The notes under the pieces were generated by a model. It was not told the DNA's origin. It saw only the letters and a program-made list of their open reading frames with translations, and did not search any database. Shown piece after piece: positions 1 through 9,448 of a DNA stretch of 64,000 nt (the stretch's first letter is position 1; every line of letters begins with the position of its first letter). This DNA comes from JALORV01 sp963712485. Its GTDB lineage: Bacteria; Pseudomonadota; Gammaproteobacteria; Burkholderiales; Burkholderiaceae_F. The stretch is from positions 1 to 64,000 of the forward strand of contig CAVQID010000056.1 of assembly GCA_963712485.1 (NCBI GenBank), in the 5' to 3' direction. A program made the translations under genes and the position numbers.

Positions 1-2132
1 CATACCTTCGTCGAGGCGCTGATCCTGGTGACGCTGGTGGTCTTCATCTTCCTGCAGAACATCCGCGCAACGATCATCCCGTTGATCACGATCCCGGTGT
101 CGCTGATCGGCACCTTCATCTTCTTCCCGATGCTCGGGTTTTCGGTCAACACGCTGTCGATGTTCGGCCTCGTGCTCGCCATCGGCATCGTGGTGGACGA
201 CGCCATCGTCGTCGTCGAGGCAGTGATCCACCACCTCGAGCACGGGCTTGAACCCGAAGGAAGCGACGATCAAGGCAATGGAAGAGGTGACGGCACCGGT
301 GATCGGCATCGCGCTGATTCTTTCGGCGGTGTTCGTCCCCGTCGCGATGCTCGGCGGACTGGTCGGCAGCATGTACAAGCAGTTCGCGCTGACCATCGCC
401 ATCTCGGTGCTGCTGTCGGCCTTCAACGCGCTGTCGCTGACACCGGCGCTGTGCGCGATGATGCTGAAGCAGCCGAAGCCGATGCGCGGTCCGCTCGGAA
501 CGTTCTTCAAGGGCTTCAACAAGGCCTTCGACGTCACCACCAAGGGTTACGTGAACGTGTCGCGCGTGCTCGTGCGGCGTTCGCTGCTGACGATCGGCAT
601 CGTTGTCGCGGTGGCGATCGGGGCGAGTCTTTTCGCACGCGTGCTGCCGGCCGGCTTCATCCCGGACGAGGACCAGGGCATCTTTGGCGTCAACGTCCAG
701 CTTCCAGCCGGTGCGTCGCTGGAGCGCACCAGCCTCGTGCTGAAGAAGGTCGAGGACATCCTGGCCAAGACCGACGGACTCGACTCCTATCAGACGGTCG
801 GAGGCTACGGGGCCGTGACCAGCACCTATCAGCCGAACTACGGCACGATCTTCGTGCGCATGAAGCCGTGGGACGAGCGCAAGACCAAGGCGCTGCACGT
901 CAACGGCATCATGGGTGGGTTGCGGCCGCAGTTCGCGGCGATTCCCGAGGCAGTCATCTTCGCCTTCAACATCCCGACCCTGTCCGGATTCGGAGCCGCA
1001 TCGGGCTTCAACTACTTCCTGCAGGACCGCAGCGGTTCGCTGACGATCGAGCAGTTGGGCGAGCAGTCGCAGAAGTTCATCACTGCAGCGAGGCAGCGGC
1101 CCGAGCTCGGCACGGTGTTCACCTCCTTCGACCCGAATTACCCGCAGGTCAGGGTCGATCTCGACCGCGAGAAAGCCCGCACGCTGGGCGTTCCGGTCAA
1201 CGAGGTGTTTCTGGCCCTGTCGACCACATTGGGCGGCTCCTACGTCAATGACTTCAACCGCTTCGGGCGGCTGTATCGCGTCTATGTGCAGTCCGACGCG
1301 GCACAGCGTCTGAAGGCGGAGGATATCGGCAAGATCTACGTCCGCTCGAAGACGACCAACGAGATGGTGCCGCTATCGACCCTAGTCACCATCCGCGACG
1401 TCACCGGAGCCGAACTGACGACCCGCTTCAATCTGCTGCGCTCGGTCGAGATCCAGGGCTCCGCCGCGCCCGGCTACACCTCCGGACAGGCGCTCGCGGC
1501 GCTCGAACAGGTCTTCGCCGAGACGATGCCGTCGGAGATGGGCTTCGCCTTCTCGTCGATGTCGTACCAGGAGAAGATCGCTCCGCCTGCCGGGCCGACG
1601 TTCATCATGGCCATCGTCTGCGTGTTCCTGCTGTTGGCAGCTCTGTACGAGAGCTGGCGACTGCCGTGGGCGGTGCTGCTCGGGTCGCCGCTGGTGGCCC
1701 TCGGCGCCTTCTTCGGCGTCTGGCTGATGGGCTTCGACAACAACGTGTACGTGCAGATCGGCCTCGTGATGCTGATCGGACTGGCGGCAAAGAACGCGAT
1801 CCTGATCGTCGAGTTCGCCAAGGCGAAGCACGAAAGCGGCGCCTCGCTCGAGGAGGCGGCGATGGAATCGGCGCGCCTGCGTTTCCGGCCGATCCTGATG
1901 ACCGCGTTCGCCTTCATCCTCGGCGTCGTGCCGCTGATGCTGGCGAGCGGGGCCGGCGCCGGCGCGCAGAACGTGATGGGCACCGGTGTCTTCTGGGGCA
2001 TGCTGGTCGCGACCGCGCTGGGCGTCTTCATCATTCCGGGCAACTACACGTTCGTCGAAGGTCTGGGACGCCGGCGGAAAGACGAAGTCGACGGCACCTT
2101 CGGTCGCTCCGAAAGAACAGGGAGCCGAGTAA
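1..2132 (+). CDS. RND efflux inner-membrane permease, HAE1/AcrB-like (5' end outside window, two apparent frameshifts)
   Basis: This is the C-terminal two thirds of a proton-driven tripartite drug efflux pump subunit. The reading frame is open from base 1, so the gene begins upstream. Visible family features are the TM4 motif VVDDAIVVVEAV with the proton-relay Asp pair, the porter domain residues, and the later GLAAKNAILIVEFAK segment carrying the conserved Lys. The frame shifts by +1 at about 247-249, where CTTG stands where CTG is expected. It shifts again at about 2045-2083. In the restored frame the protein ends in KEQGAE at the TAA at 2130-2132, which overlaps the ATG of the next gene (TAATG). 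Without that correction the sequence reads through into the outer-membrane partner, giving a false fusion. Family assignment is sure; the substrate is unknown. Confidence 0.9.
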
Positions 2133-3592
2133 TGAGCCACAGACACGCTCTCCTCGCCTGCGCCGCCGCGATCATCGCCACCGGCTGCATGGTCGGTCCG
2201 GATTACAAACGGCCGGACGTCTCCCTGCCTGCGGACTATCGCGGTACCGACGCGGTGCCGACGGCCGCCAGCGCGCCGACGTACGGCGATCTCGCGTGGT
2301 GGACCGTCTTTCCGGACCCGGATCTGCAGGAGCTGATCCGCACTGCGTTGAAGCAGAACTTCGACGTCCGCGTGGCCGCAACGCGCATCCTGCAGGCGCA
2401 GAGCCAGGTCACGATCGCCCGTTCGCCGATCTTCCCGACGGTGGACGGCAGCGCGATAGGTCCGTACAACTCCTTCACCGGTTCCGAACGCCCGTCGCCC
2501 GACAGCACGTTCCAGCCGCAGGCCGGATTCGACGTGGCCTGGGAACTGGACCTCTGGGGTCGGTACCGTCGGGGCACCGAGGCCGCGCAGGCCCAGTTGC
2601 TCGCCAGCGAAGACTTCCGGTACGGCGTCATCACGACATTGGTGGCAGAGGTCGGACGTGCCTATCTGACCCTGCGCGCCCTCGATCTCAACCTCGAGAT
2701 CTCCAATCGCACCGTGGCCTCCAGAAAGCAGTCGCTGGAACTGGTGAACGCCCGGCTTGAAGGCGGCGTGGCCGGGATCCTCGACGTGCGGCAGGCGGAG
2801 ACGCTGCTGTACAGCGCGACGAAAACGATCCCCGAGATCCAGCGCCAGATCGAGCAGCAGGAGAATTTCATCAACATTCTGCTCGGCCAGAATCCGGGGC
2901 CGATCAAGCGCGGACGTCCGCTCGAACAACAGATCGCGGCCCCGGCGCTGCCGCCGGGCCTGCCGACGGAACTGCTGACGCGACGGCCGGACATCCGCGC
3001 CGCCGAGCAGGACCTCGTCGCCGCCAACGCACAGATCGGCGTCGCCAAGTCCCTGCTCTACCCGCAAGTCACGATTTCGGGCTTTGCCGGAGCGGGCAGC
3101 TCGACGATCAGCGGCGCGAACTTCGGACCGTACGGAGTGTTCAGCGCCCTGCCCGCGATCACGCTGCCGATCTTCAACGCCGGGCGTCTGCGGGCCAACG
3201 TCGACTTCAACGAAGCTCTGGCTCAGGAAGCGGCCCTGCGTTACCAGCAGACACTGCAGCAGGCGCTGCGCGAGGTGTCGGACGCGCTGATCGACGTACG
3301 CAAGCGGCAGGAGTTTCGCGGGCAGCAGGAATTGCTGGTCAACGCGCTGGTGGATGCCAGCGAGGTCGCGAACCTGCGATACGAGGGTGGAGTGGCCAGT
3401 TACCTGGAAGTTCTGGATACCGAGCGCCAGCTGTTCGACGCAGAGCGCGATCTCGTCCTGGCTCGACGCGACGAGTCCGTCAGCGTGGTCCAGCTCTACA
3501 GGGCACTCGGCGGCGGTTGGCAGGAAGAACCTGCCAAGGTCGCTGCGTCGGTGGACCGTCCATCCGCAGCCGGGACCGCAAGCACCCAATGA
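2132..3592 (+). CDS. Outer-membrane efflux lipoprotein, OprM/NodT family
   Basis: A 486-residue outer-membrane channel of a tripartite RND pump. The N-terminus is a signal peptide ending in a lipobox (ATGC, Cys at about residue 17), followed by the family-typical MVGPDYKRP sequence. The rest shows the two OEP repeats, with the long helical stretches and the LTRRPDIRAAEQDL signature typical of NodT-type factors. It starts at the ATG of a TAATG overlap with the permease gene, so the two are translationally coupled. It probably forms the exit duct for that permease; the periplasmic adaptor would lie upstream of the window. An upstream in-frame extension exists only because of a frameshift in the permease and should not be taken as part of this protein. 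Confidence 0.93.
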   Translation: MSHRHALLACAAAIIATGCMVGPDYKRPDVSLPADYRGTDAVPTAASAPTYGDLAWWTVFPDPDLQELIRTALKQNFDVRVAATRILQAQSQVTIARSPIFPTVDGSAIGPYNSFTGSERPSPDSTFQPQAGFDVAWELDLWGRYRRGTEAAQAQLLASEDFRYGVITTLVAEVGRAYLTLRALDLNLEISNRTVASRKQSLELVNARLEGGVAGILDVRQAETLLYSATKTIPEIQRQIEQQENFINILLGQNPGPIKRGRPLEQQIAAPALPPGLPTELLTRRPDIRAAEQDLVAANAQIGVAKSLLYPQVTISGFAGAGSSTISGANFGPYGVFSALPAITLPIFNAGRLRANVDFNEALAQEAALRYQQTLQQALREVSDALIDVRKRQEFRGQQELLVNALVDASEVANLRYEGGVASYLEVLDTERQLFDAERDLVLARRDESVSVVQLYRALGGGWQEEPAKVAASVDRPSAAGTASTQ

Positions 3593-4707
3593 CATCCAGC
3601 CGCGCCGGCACCAGACGACGGACTGTGCTCGGCCTGGCGTTTGCGTGGCTGGCTTTCGTCGCAAGTCCGGTAGCGGCGGAGTTCGGAACCAAAGGTGGCG
3701 CGCAGCCCGCGAATATCGAGGAGTTCGCCGCGTTGCTTCGGCAGGATCCATACGACCTCGAGCTGCTGATCAGCTACGGCACGTCGAACGGGGGCTCCGC
3801 CGGGCACCTGGCCCTGGCGATCCGCGGTCCCGATACTGAGGTCGAAACCGTTTACTCGGCCAACTTCTACGCCGACCGGTCGCGCAAGCATGCCAAGGGC
3901 CATTACACGGATGACCTGATGGTCGCGATACCGAAATCGGAATACCTGTTCAAGACGACCTCGTCGCTGGGCGACAACGCGTCATTCGGCCTGGATTTCG
4001 GCGAGATCTACAAGCGATCGGTCATCGGCATCCGCGTCTACGACGTGCCGGTTCAGGAGAAGCAGGCGCTCGCCAGTTTCATGAAGCGCCTCAACGACGA
4101 CTATCACAAGCAGGCGCAAAACACCGCGTACCACGACCGCGAGGTCAAATACGACTATCTGCGCCTGAATTGCGCCAAGACGATCGGCTCGGCGTTCCGG
4201 TACGGCGCTGGTTATGAAACGCTCGAGGTCACGAGCGCGCGCTTCCTTTCCGGGCGTCGCATCGTCGCCGCAGCCCACGCCAATATCCCGACAGAGATGG
4301 CAATGAAGCTCCTGGAACAGTGGAACGCGCGCGGATACCGGCTGGATGCGGTGCTGTACAAGAAGTACCCCGGCTCGACCTACATCGATCCGCACGATGA
4401 CCCCAAAGTCGCCTTCAGGGATCTGCCCAATCGGTTTCCTTCCGTGTTGTCGCGGGATTTCCGCAGCGAGCAGGGCGAGTACGAAGACTCGGACAACCTC
4501 TTCGTGATGTACGTCCTGTACAACCTCGCGAAGTACAGTGTTCAGGTGAATGAGCAGACCAAGCTGCTCGAAGTCGCGCGGAGCAAGGCCCCCCTGCCCT
4601 ACGTGGAGGCAGTCCGGCTGGCGGCTGACGCCGCCCGCTCGGACAGCGAGGACTACGGACGCCGCGTCGCCTTCCGGCCCAAGGGAACACGGATCGGTGA
4701 GCAATGA
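3589..4707 (+). CDS. Exported protein of unknown function with peptidase-like Cys/His motifs
   Basis: A 372-residue protein whose start overlaps the stop of the efflux lipoprotein gene (ATGA), so it belongs to the efflux operon. Residues 1-30 form a clear signal peptide (RTRRRT, hydrophobic core, cleavage after a VAA motif). The mature part contains GHLALAI near residue 68 and LNCAKTIGSAF near residue 190. These resemble the His and Cys neighbourhoods of papain/NlpC-like or DUF4105-like hydrolases. I do not recognise a named family and the catalytic assignment is only a resemblance. Position suggests a periplasmic or envelope role expressed with the pump. No RBS is needed beyond coupling to the upstream stop. 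Confidence 0.75.
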   Translation: MTSSRAGTRRRTVLGLAFAWLAFVASPVAAEFGTKGGAQPANIEEFAALLRQDPYDLELLISYGTSNGGSAGHLALAIRGPDTEVETVYSANFYADRSRKHAKGHYTDDLMVAIPKSEYLFKTTSSLGDNASFGLDFGEIYKRSVIGIRVYDVPVQEKQALASFMKRLNDDYHKQAQNTAYHDREVKYDYLRLNCAKTIGSAFRYGAGYETLEVTSARFLSGRRIVAAAHANIPTEMAMKLLEQWNARGYRLDAVLYKKYPGSTYIDPHDDPKVAFRDLPNRFPSVLSRDFRSEQGEYEDSDNLFVMYVLYNLAKYSVQVNEQTKLLEVARSKAPLPYVEAVRLAADAARSDSEDYGRRVAFRPKGTRIGEQ

Positions 4708-4791
4708 CGCAAACCGCCGTCGGCCTTCAGGCCACATCAAGGTCAGAGCATCACAGTACCGATCGACAGAAGGAACTGACAGGGAGATAGC

Positions 4792-5682
4792 ATGGCAAAG
4801 AAGAACGCGAACCGGAAGGTTCCGGCTCGTCCGACCGGGGCTGGCAAGATCCCGCCGAAGGGAAAGGCCAGCAACGACGCTGGGGATACGTCAGCTGCCG
4901 CCGCGGGCAACGACCGGTTATCCAGCAAGGACTACGAGCGCGAACTGAAGAAGCTGCATGTCGAACTCGTGAAGATGCAGGAATGGGTCAAGGAAAAGGG
5001 ACTCAAGGTCTGCATCGTGTTCGAGGGCCGCGACGGCGCCGGCAAGGGCGGCACGATCAAGGCGATCACCGAGCGTGTCAGCCCACGCGTGTTCCGGGTC
5101 ATCGCCCTGCCCGCTCCGACCGAGCGCGAAAAGTCGCAGATGTACGGGCAGCGCTTCATCCCGCACCTGCCGGCCGCCGGCGAAGTCGTAATCTGGGACC
5201 GCAGCTGGTACAACCGCGCCGGCGTCGAGCGTGTGATGGGTTTCTGCAGCGAGGAACAGGCGCAGGGCTTCCTGCAGACCATTCCGCTCTTCGAGCAACT
5301 GATGATCAAGTCCGGAATCATCCTGCTCAAGTACTGGCTGGAAGTGAGTCCCGAGGAACAGACAAGGCGCCTCTCTTCGCGCATCGACGACGGTCGCAAG
5401 ATCTGGAAGCTCTCGCCGATGGACATCAAGTCCTACGACCGCTGGGACGATTACACGCGCGCCCGCGACGAGATGTTCAAGGCAACCGACACCGGAACGG
5501 CGCCCTGGTACGTCGCCCGCTCGGAGGACAAGAAGCGCGTGCGGCTCAACGTCATCAGCCACATCCTCAAGCAGGTGCCGTACAAGGACCTCAAGCAGGA
5601 GAAGGTCAAGCTGCCGAAGCGCAAGATCGGCAAGTACAAGGCGATCGACTACCCGTTCAAGTTCGTGCCGGAAAAGTACTGA
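4792..5682 (+). CDS. ppk2: Polyphosphate kinase 2 family protein
   Basis: A 296-residue PPK2 that transfers phosphate between polyphosphate and nucleotides in the cytosol. After a basic, low-complexity N-terminus of about 40 residues comes the PPK2 core. The Walker A loop is EGRDGAGKGG (residues 78-87), and WDRSWYNRAGVERVMGF carries the Walker B Asp-Arg and the lid region that follows. The single domain and length fit one-domain class I PPK2 enzymes; whether it prefers ADP or GDP or AMP cannot be read from sequence. The start ATG has GGGAGATAGC just upstream. The gene stands alone between the efflux operon and a VIT-like gene. Confidence 0.93.
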   Translation: MAKKNANRKVPARPTGAGKIPPKGKASNDAGDTSAAAAGNDRLSSKDYERELKKLHVELVKMQEWVKEKGLKVCIVFEGRDGAGKGGTIKAITERVSPRVFRVIALPAPTEREKSQMYGQRFIPHLPAAGEVVIWDRSWYNRAGVERVMGFCSEEQAQGFLQTIPLFEQLMIKSGIILLKYWLEVSPEEQTRRLSSRIDDGRKIWKLSPMDIKSYDRWDDYTRARDEMFKATDTGTAPWYVARSEDKKRVRLNVISHILKQVPYKDLKQEKVKLPKRKIGKYKAIDYPFKFVPEKY

Positions 5683-5901
5683 CACCGGAACGGCGCGCGG
5701 AACGTCGCGAGCTCGGAGACGAGTTTTGCGGTCGATGTGGGACTCGAACCGGATGCCCTCGGCAACGCGCAGCGCCCCGCCAGGCCCATCGACGAGACGA
5801 CATGAACCCACTGCGAGGCGGCGTCGGTTGAAGCTTGCGTGGCACGACGCGGAACCTGCGGTGCGTCAGTCACGCCGACCCACCCATGAAGAGGAATCAC
5901 A

Positions 5902-6573
5902 TTGAGCGCTGAATACCTCCCCGTGCAAACAAAGCGGGAACCACTTCTGAGTCCCGTCGACCGGGTCTCCGAGATGCTGTTCGGGCTCTTCATGGCCCTT
6001 ACCTTCGTCGGCGCCATTTCGGTGACCGAGGCGGGGCGCGACGACATTCGCGCCGTGCTGGCAGCGGCGCTCGGCTGCAATCTCGCGTGGGGACTCGTCG
6101 ACGCCGTCATGTACCTGGTTCGAACGGTGGCTGACCGTGGCCGGCTGATCACGCTGATCCGCTCGGTGCGGTCGGCGGCGGATGGCGAAGCGGGGCGCAA
6201 AATCATCCAGGGCTCACTGTCGAAGGTCGCAGCGGGTCTCGTCTCAGAGACCGAAATCGAAGCGATACGCGGGCGGATCATTGGCCTGCCATCCCTGCCG
6301 GAACGACCCAGGCTGAGGTCGGATGACCTCCTTGCGGCTCTCGGTGTATTTCTGTGGGTGGTCGTTTCGACGTTCCCGGTGGTCCTGCCCTTCGTGCTGA
6401 TCGACGACGTCGCCAGCGCGAAGAACCTGTCGCGCGGAATTGCGCTCGTGATGCTGTTCTTCGGTGGGCTCGTACTGGGCCGATACGCCGGCTATGGCAG
6501 TTGGAAAGTGGGACTCATGATGACCGCACTGGGCGCAGCGGTCGTTGCCGCCGTGATGGCATTAGGCGGATGA
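5902..6573 (+). CDS. VIT1/CCC1-like integral membrane protein
   Basis: A 223-residue protein that looks like a member of the VIT1/CCC1 metal-transporter superfamily. It has hydrophobic segments at about residues 25-45, 55-70, 145-165, 175-195 and 200-220. The early segment has the DRVSEMLFGLFMALTF pattern common in this group, and a hydrophilic insert lies between helices 2 and 3. The known role of the family is Fe(II)/Mn(II) movement; the substrate here is unproven. The best start is TTG at 5902, preceded by GAAGAGGAA; no ATG gives a better fit. Its stop overlaps the start of the next gene (ATGA), so the two form a pair. Confidence 0.75.
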   Translation: MSAEYLPVQTKREPLLSPVDRVSEMLFGLFMALTFVGAISVTEAGRDDIRAVLAAALGCNLAWGLVDAVMYLVRTVADRGRLITLIRSVRSAADGEAGRKIIQGSLSKVAAGLVSETEIEAIRGRIIGLPSLPERPRLRSDDLLAALGVFLWVVVSTFPVVLPFVLIDDVASAKNLSRGIALVMLFFGGLVLGRYAGYGSWKVGLMMTALGAAVVAAVMALGG

Positions 6574-7220
6574 GAAACATATCGTTCGTCCTGCTTGCAT
6601 GGACGGCCGCCGTCAGCGTGCCGGCGTTCGCAGACGAAGGCGAAGCAGCGGGTCGACGCGCCGCGTCGCCGGAACGTCCCGCGTGGGAATTCGGGCTTAC
6701 CGCCTACCCGACGTTCGTGCGCAATGGCGAGAACTACACATCGGCGATCGCAGTCGCCGACCGCGGCGCCCTGCACCTCGAGGCCAGGTACAACTACGAA
6801 TCGATCGGCGCGCGCTCGGCGTTCGTCGGCTGGACGTTTTCCGGCGGCGAGGACTTCACCTGGGAGCTGACTCCGCTGCTGGGCGGCGTCTGGGGAGATA
6901 CCCGCGGGTTCGTGCCCGGCCTGGAAGCGAGCCTCGGCTGGAAGTCGCTCGACTTCTACCTCGAGGGTGAATATGTGCGCAGCAGCGTCGACGTGCGGGA
7001 AAGTTATCTCTATGCGTGGAGCGAGCTCGGCTACCGGCCGTTCGAGTGGCTGCGCTTCGGACTCGCGGGCCAGCGCACCAATGCCTACGACAGCGGCCGT
7101 GACATCCAGCGCGGCCCGTTCGTGCAGTTCACGTGGCGTCGCATGACCATCGGCGGGTACTGGTTCAACCCCGGATCGGACGAACAGATCGTCGTCAGCA
7201 TGATCGGCATCTCGTTCTGA
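6570..7220 (+). CDS. Exported beta-barrel-like protein of unknown function
   Basis: A 216-residue protein with a standard signal peptide (about 20 residues, cleavage near PAFA-DE). The mature part alternates aromatic and polar residues in repeated strand-like stretches and ends in Phe, as many outer-membrane beta-barrels do. Examples are LEARYNYESIGARSAF, FYLEGEYVRSSVDV and the C-terminal VVSMIGISF. It is translationally coupled to the VIT-like gene (ATGA overlap), which hints at a joint role, perhaps in metal handling, but this is inference. No named family recognised. Confidence 0.7.
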   Translation: MRNISFVLLAWTAAVSVPAFADEGEAAGRRAASPERPAWEFGLTAYPTFVRNGENYTSAIAVADRGALHLEARYNYESIGARSAFVGWTFSGGEDFTWELTPLLGGVWGDTRGFVPGLEASLGWKSLDFYLEGEYVRSSVDVRESYLYAWSELGYRPFEWLRFGLAGQRTNAYDSGRDIQRGPFVQFTWRRMTIGGYWFNPGSDEQIVVSMIGISF

Positions 7221-7265
7221 GCGGGGCCGTGCATGCCATCTGCATTCACCGATTGAGAATTTCGA

Positions 7266-8951
7266 GTGGCGCATACCCCTCCGGCAGCCTCCGCCACGGT
7301 CGGTAACAGTCCGGGTCTGCGATTCGACGTCGTCGCCGGCCTGACGGCCGCGGCCGTTGTACTGCCGAAGGCGATGGCCTATGCAACCGTCGCGGGGTTG
7401 CCGGTTGCCGTCGGCCTGTACACGGCATTCATCCCGATGGTGATCTACGCGTTGCTCGGCACTTCGCGCGTGCTCAGTGTCAGTTCGACGACCACGCTGG
7501 CGATCCTGGCCGGGACGCAGCTGGGGCTGTCGGTGCCGGACGGTGATGCCGGCCGGCTTATCACCGCGACCGCGACACTGACCGCGCTGGTCGGCGCAAT
7601 GCTGCTGGCGGCGCGGCTGCTGCGGCTGGGCTTCGTCGCGAACTTCATTTCCACGCCGGTGCTGACCGGATTCAAGGCCGGCATCGGCCTGGTGATCGTG
7701 CTCGACCAGGTGCCGAAGCTGCTCGGGGTCCACATCACCAAGCAGGGATTCTTCCTCGATGTCGTCAGCGTCGCGCAGCACTTGCCGCAGACGTCAATGA
7801 TCACGCTTGCCATGGCCCTCGCAACGTTCGCGGTGCTGATCGGGATGGAACGCCTATGGCCGCACTCGCCCGCGCCGCTGGTCGCCGTCGCCGGCGGGAT
7901 CGCAGCCGCCTGGCTGCTCGGGCTGGAGGCACAGGGAGTGTCTCTGGTCGGGCTGATCCCGCAAGGACTGCCGTCGATTACGTTGCCGGATGCCGCGCTC
8001 GTCGCGGACATGGCCCCCGCCGCACTCGGCATCGCGCTGATGAGCTTCACCGAGACGATCGCGGCGGGCCGTGCATTCGCGCGCCCTGCCGACCCGCCGA
8101 TCAATGCCAACCGCGAACTGATCGCGACCGGCGTCGCGAATGTCGGTGGCGCACTGCTCGGCGCAATGCCGGCGGGCGGCGGCACGTCGCAGACGGCCGT
8201 CGTGCGCTCGGCCGGCGGGCAATCGCAGAAGGTCTCGCTCGTCACCGGTGGCGCGGCACTGGCGACGATGCTGCTGCTCGCGCCAATCCTTGGCCTGCTG
8301 CCGAATGCCACGCTGGCAGCGATCGTCATCGTGTACTCGGTCGGGCTGATTCAGCCGGACGAGTTCCGTGCGATACGCAGCGTGCGCACGATGGAGTTCC
8401 GCTGGGCACTGATTGCGTGCATTGGCGTGCTGCTCTTCGGCACGCTCAAGGGAATCGTCGTCGCGATCATCGTGTCGATGGTCGGCCTGGCGAGCCAGAC
8501 GGCGCACCCGCGCGTCTCGGTCATCGTTCGCAAGCGCGGGGCCGACGTGCTGCGCCCGCTGTCGCCCGAGCACCCGGACGACGAGACCTTCGAGGGCCTG
8601 CTGATCGTGCGGCCCGAGGGACGGCTCTTCTTCGTCAACGCGCAATACGTGTCGGACCAGATCCGCGCGCTGATCGAGCAGCACCAGCCGCGCGTGGTGG
8701 CACTCGACTTGAGCCGTGTCCCTGATGTCGAGTACTCGGCGCTGCAGACCCTCCTGGAGGGCGAGCAGCGCGTCACCGCCAGCGGCGTGGTCGTGTGGCT
8801 CGTCGGATTGAACCCGGGCGTTCTGGAGATGGTCAGACGTGCCGGATTGGCCGATCGACTTGGCCGCGAGCGGATGCTGTTCAATGCACGCGCGGCAATC
8901 GAGCGCTACAAAGAAATGCAGGCGGCTGCCGGGCCGGCAGCAGGGGCCTGA
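7266..8951 (+). CDS. SulP family inorganic anion transporter with STAS domain
   Basis: A 561-residue SLC26/SulP carrier. The N-terminal 400 residues are hydrophobic with the usual SulP features: the PKAMAYATVAGLPVAVGLYTAF block near residue 37 and the later INANRELIATGVANVGGALLGAMPAGGG stretch. A cytosolic STAS domain follows at roughly residues 430-550. SulP carriers move sulfate, bicarbonate, dicarboxylates or other anions; specificity is not evident. The start is a GTG at 7266 with no strong Shine-Dalgarno, so an alternative start cannot be excluded. It lies 45 bp after the beta-barrel gene on the same strand. Confidence 0.92.
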   Translation: MAHTPPAASATVGNSPGLRFDVVAGLTAAAVVLPKAMAYATVAGLPVAVGLYTAFIPMVIYALLGTSRVLSVSSTTTLAILAGTQLGLSVPDGDAGRLITATATLTALVGAMLLAARLLRLGFVANFISTPVLTGFKAGIGLVIVLDQVPKLLGVHITKQGFFLDVVSVAQHLPQTSMITLAMALATFAVLIGMERLWPHSPAPLVAVAGGIAAAWLLGLEAQGVSLVGLIPQGLPSITLPDAALVADMAPAALGIALMSFTETIAAGRAFARPADPPINANRELIATGVANVGGALLGAMPAGGGTSQTAVVRSAGGQSQKVSLVTGGAALATMLLLAPILGLLPNATLAAIVIVYSVGLIQPDEFRAIRSVRTMEFRWALIACIGVLLFGTLKGIVVAIIVSMVGLASQTAHPRVSVIVRKRGADVLRPLSPEHPDDETFEGLLIVRPEGRLFFVNAQYVSDQIRALIEQHQPRVVALDLSRVPDVEYSALQTLLEGEQRVTASGVVVWLVGLNPGVLEMVRRAGLADRLGRERMLFNARAAIERYKEMQAAAGPAAGA

Positions 8952-8996
8952 GCACGACTGCCGGCGCCACATTCACCAAGCAGGGAGGAGGAAACC

Positions 8997-9242
8997 ATGT
9001 CCACGCTTTGGCTCCAGAATGTCCCGAAGGTAGCCACGGACGACGAGTTGCGCGCGCTGGCCAAGAAGTACGCGCCGGAACTCGAATGTGCCACCCTGAA
9101 CCGGGAGGAAGGCGACGGCTCGCGGCCGATTGCGCTCATGACGTTCACCGGCGGCGAACTCGGATCCGTGGAGCGCCTGGCTGAACGACTCAACGGCATG
9201 TACTGGAAGGAAAGCACGTTGCGCTGCACGACCACGATCTGA
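8997..9242 (+). CDS. Small RRM-like protein
   Basis: An 81-residue protein that fits a single RNA-recognition-motif fold. LWLQNVP (residues 4-10) matches the RNP2 strand, a helix DDELRALAKKYA follows, and PIALMTF (about residues 44-50) sits where RNP1 is expected. A second helix (VERLAERLNGMYW) and a last strand complete the beta-alpha-beta-beta-alpha-beta order. The start ATG has a good AGGGAGGAGG Shine-Dalgarno. RRM proteins in bacteria bind RNA, and some are cold-induced; the role here is unknown. The RNP1 aromatic positions are only partly kept, so nucleic-acid binding is not certain. Confidence 0.65.
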   Translation: MSTLWLQNVPKVATDDELRALAKKYAPELECATLNREEGDGSRPIALMTFTGGELGSVERLAERLNGMYWKESTLRCTTTI

Positions 9243-9448
9243 GCGCGATGCGGCTTCACGACACCCACCTGCGGCAACATTCGGCAGATTATCCGTTCGA
9301 CCCGATAGCCGGCGGCGGGCGGCGACGCTAAGCTAACTGAACGCGGCATTGCCAGGTCGGACGCGCGATCTGCTGCTGGCTGGCACGGCCACTTCCGGCA
9401 GCAGCCGGACTTCGAGAGTCGCCCAATACGGATATCACCCCGCGCGCC

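Noticed and set aside
248..3592. A single large fusion of RND permease and outer-membrane factor
   Set aside because: It results from +1 shifts; the TAATG overlap shows two genes.
1382..3751. A long minus-strand open reading frame opposite the efflux genes
   Set aside because: It is a high-GC shadow of well-conserved plus-strand genes, with no homology-like motifs and Arg/Gln-rich composition. Similar long antisense frames opposite hyaB, hypF, the ATPase genes and the DASS gene were dropped for the same reason.
5740..5750. GGTTCGAGTCC on the minus strand, like a tRNA T-arm
   Set aside because: The flanking bases do not form the T-stem and no anticodon or acceptor stem can be folded around it.
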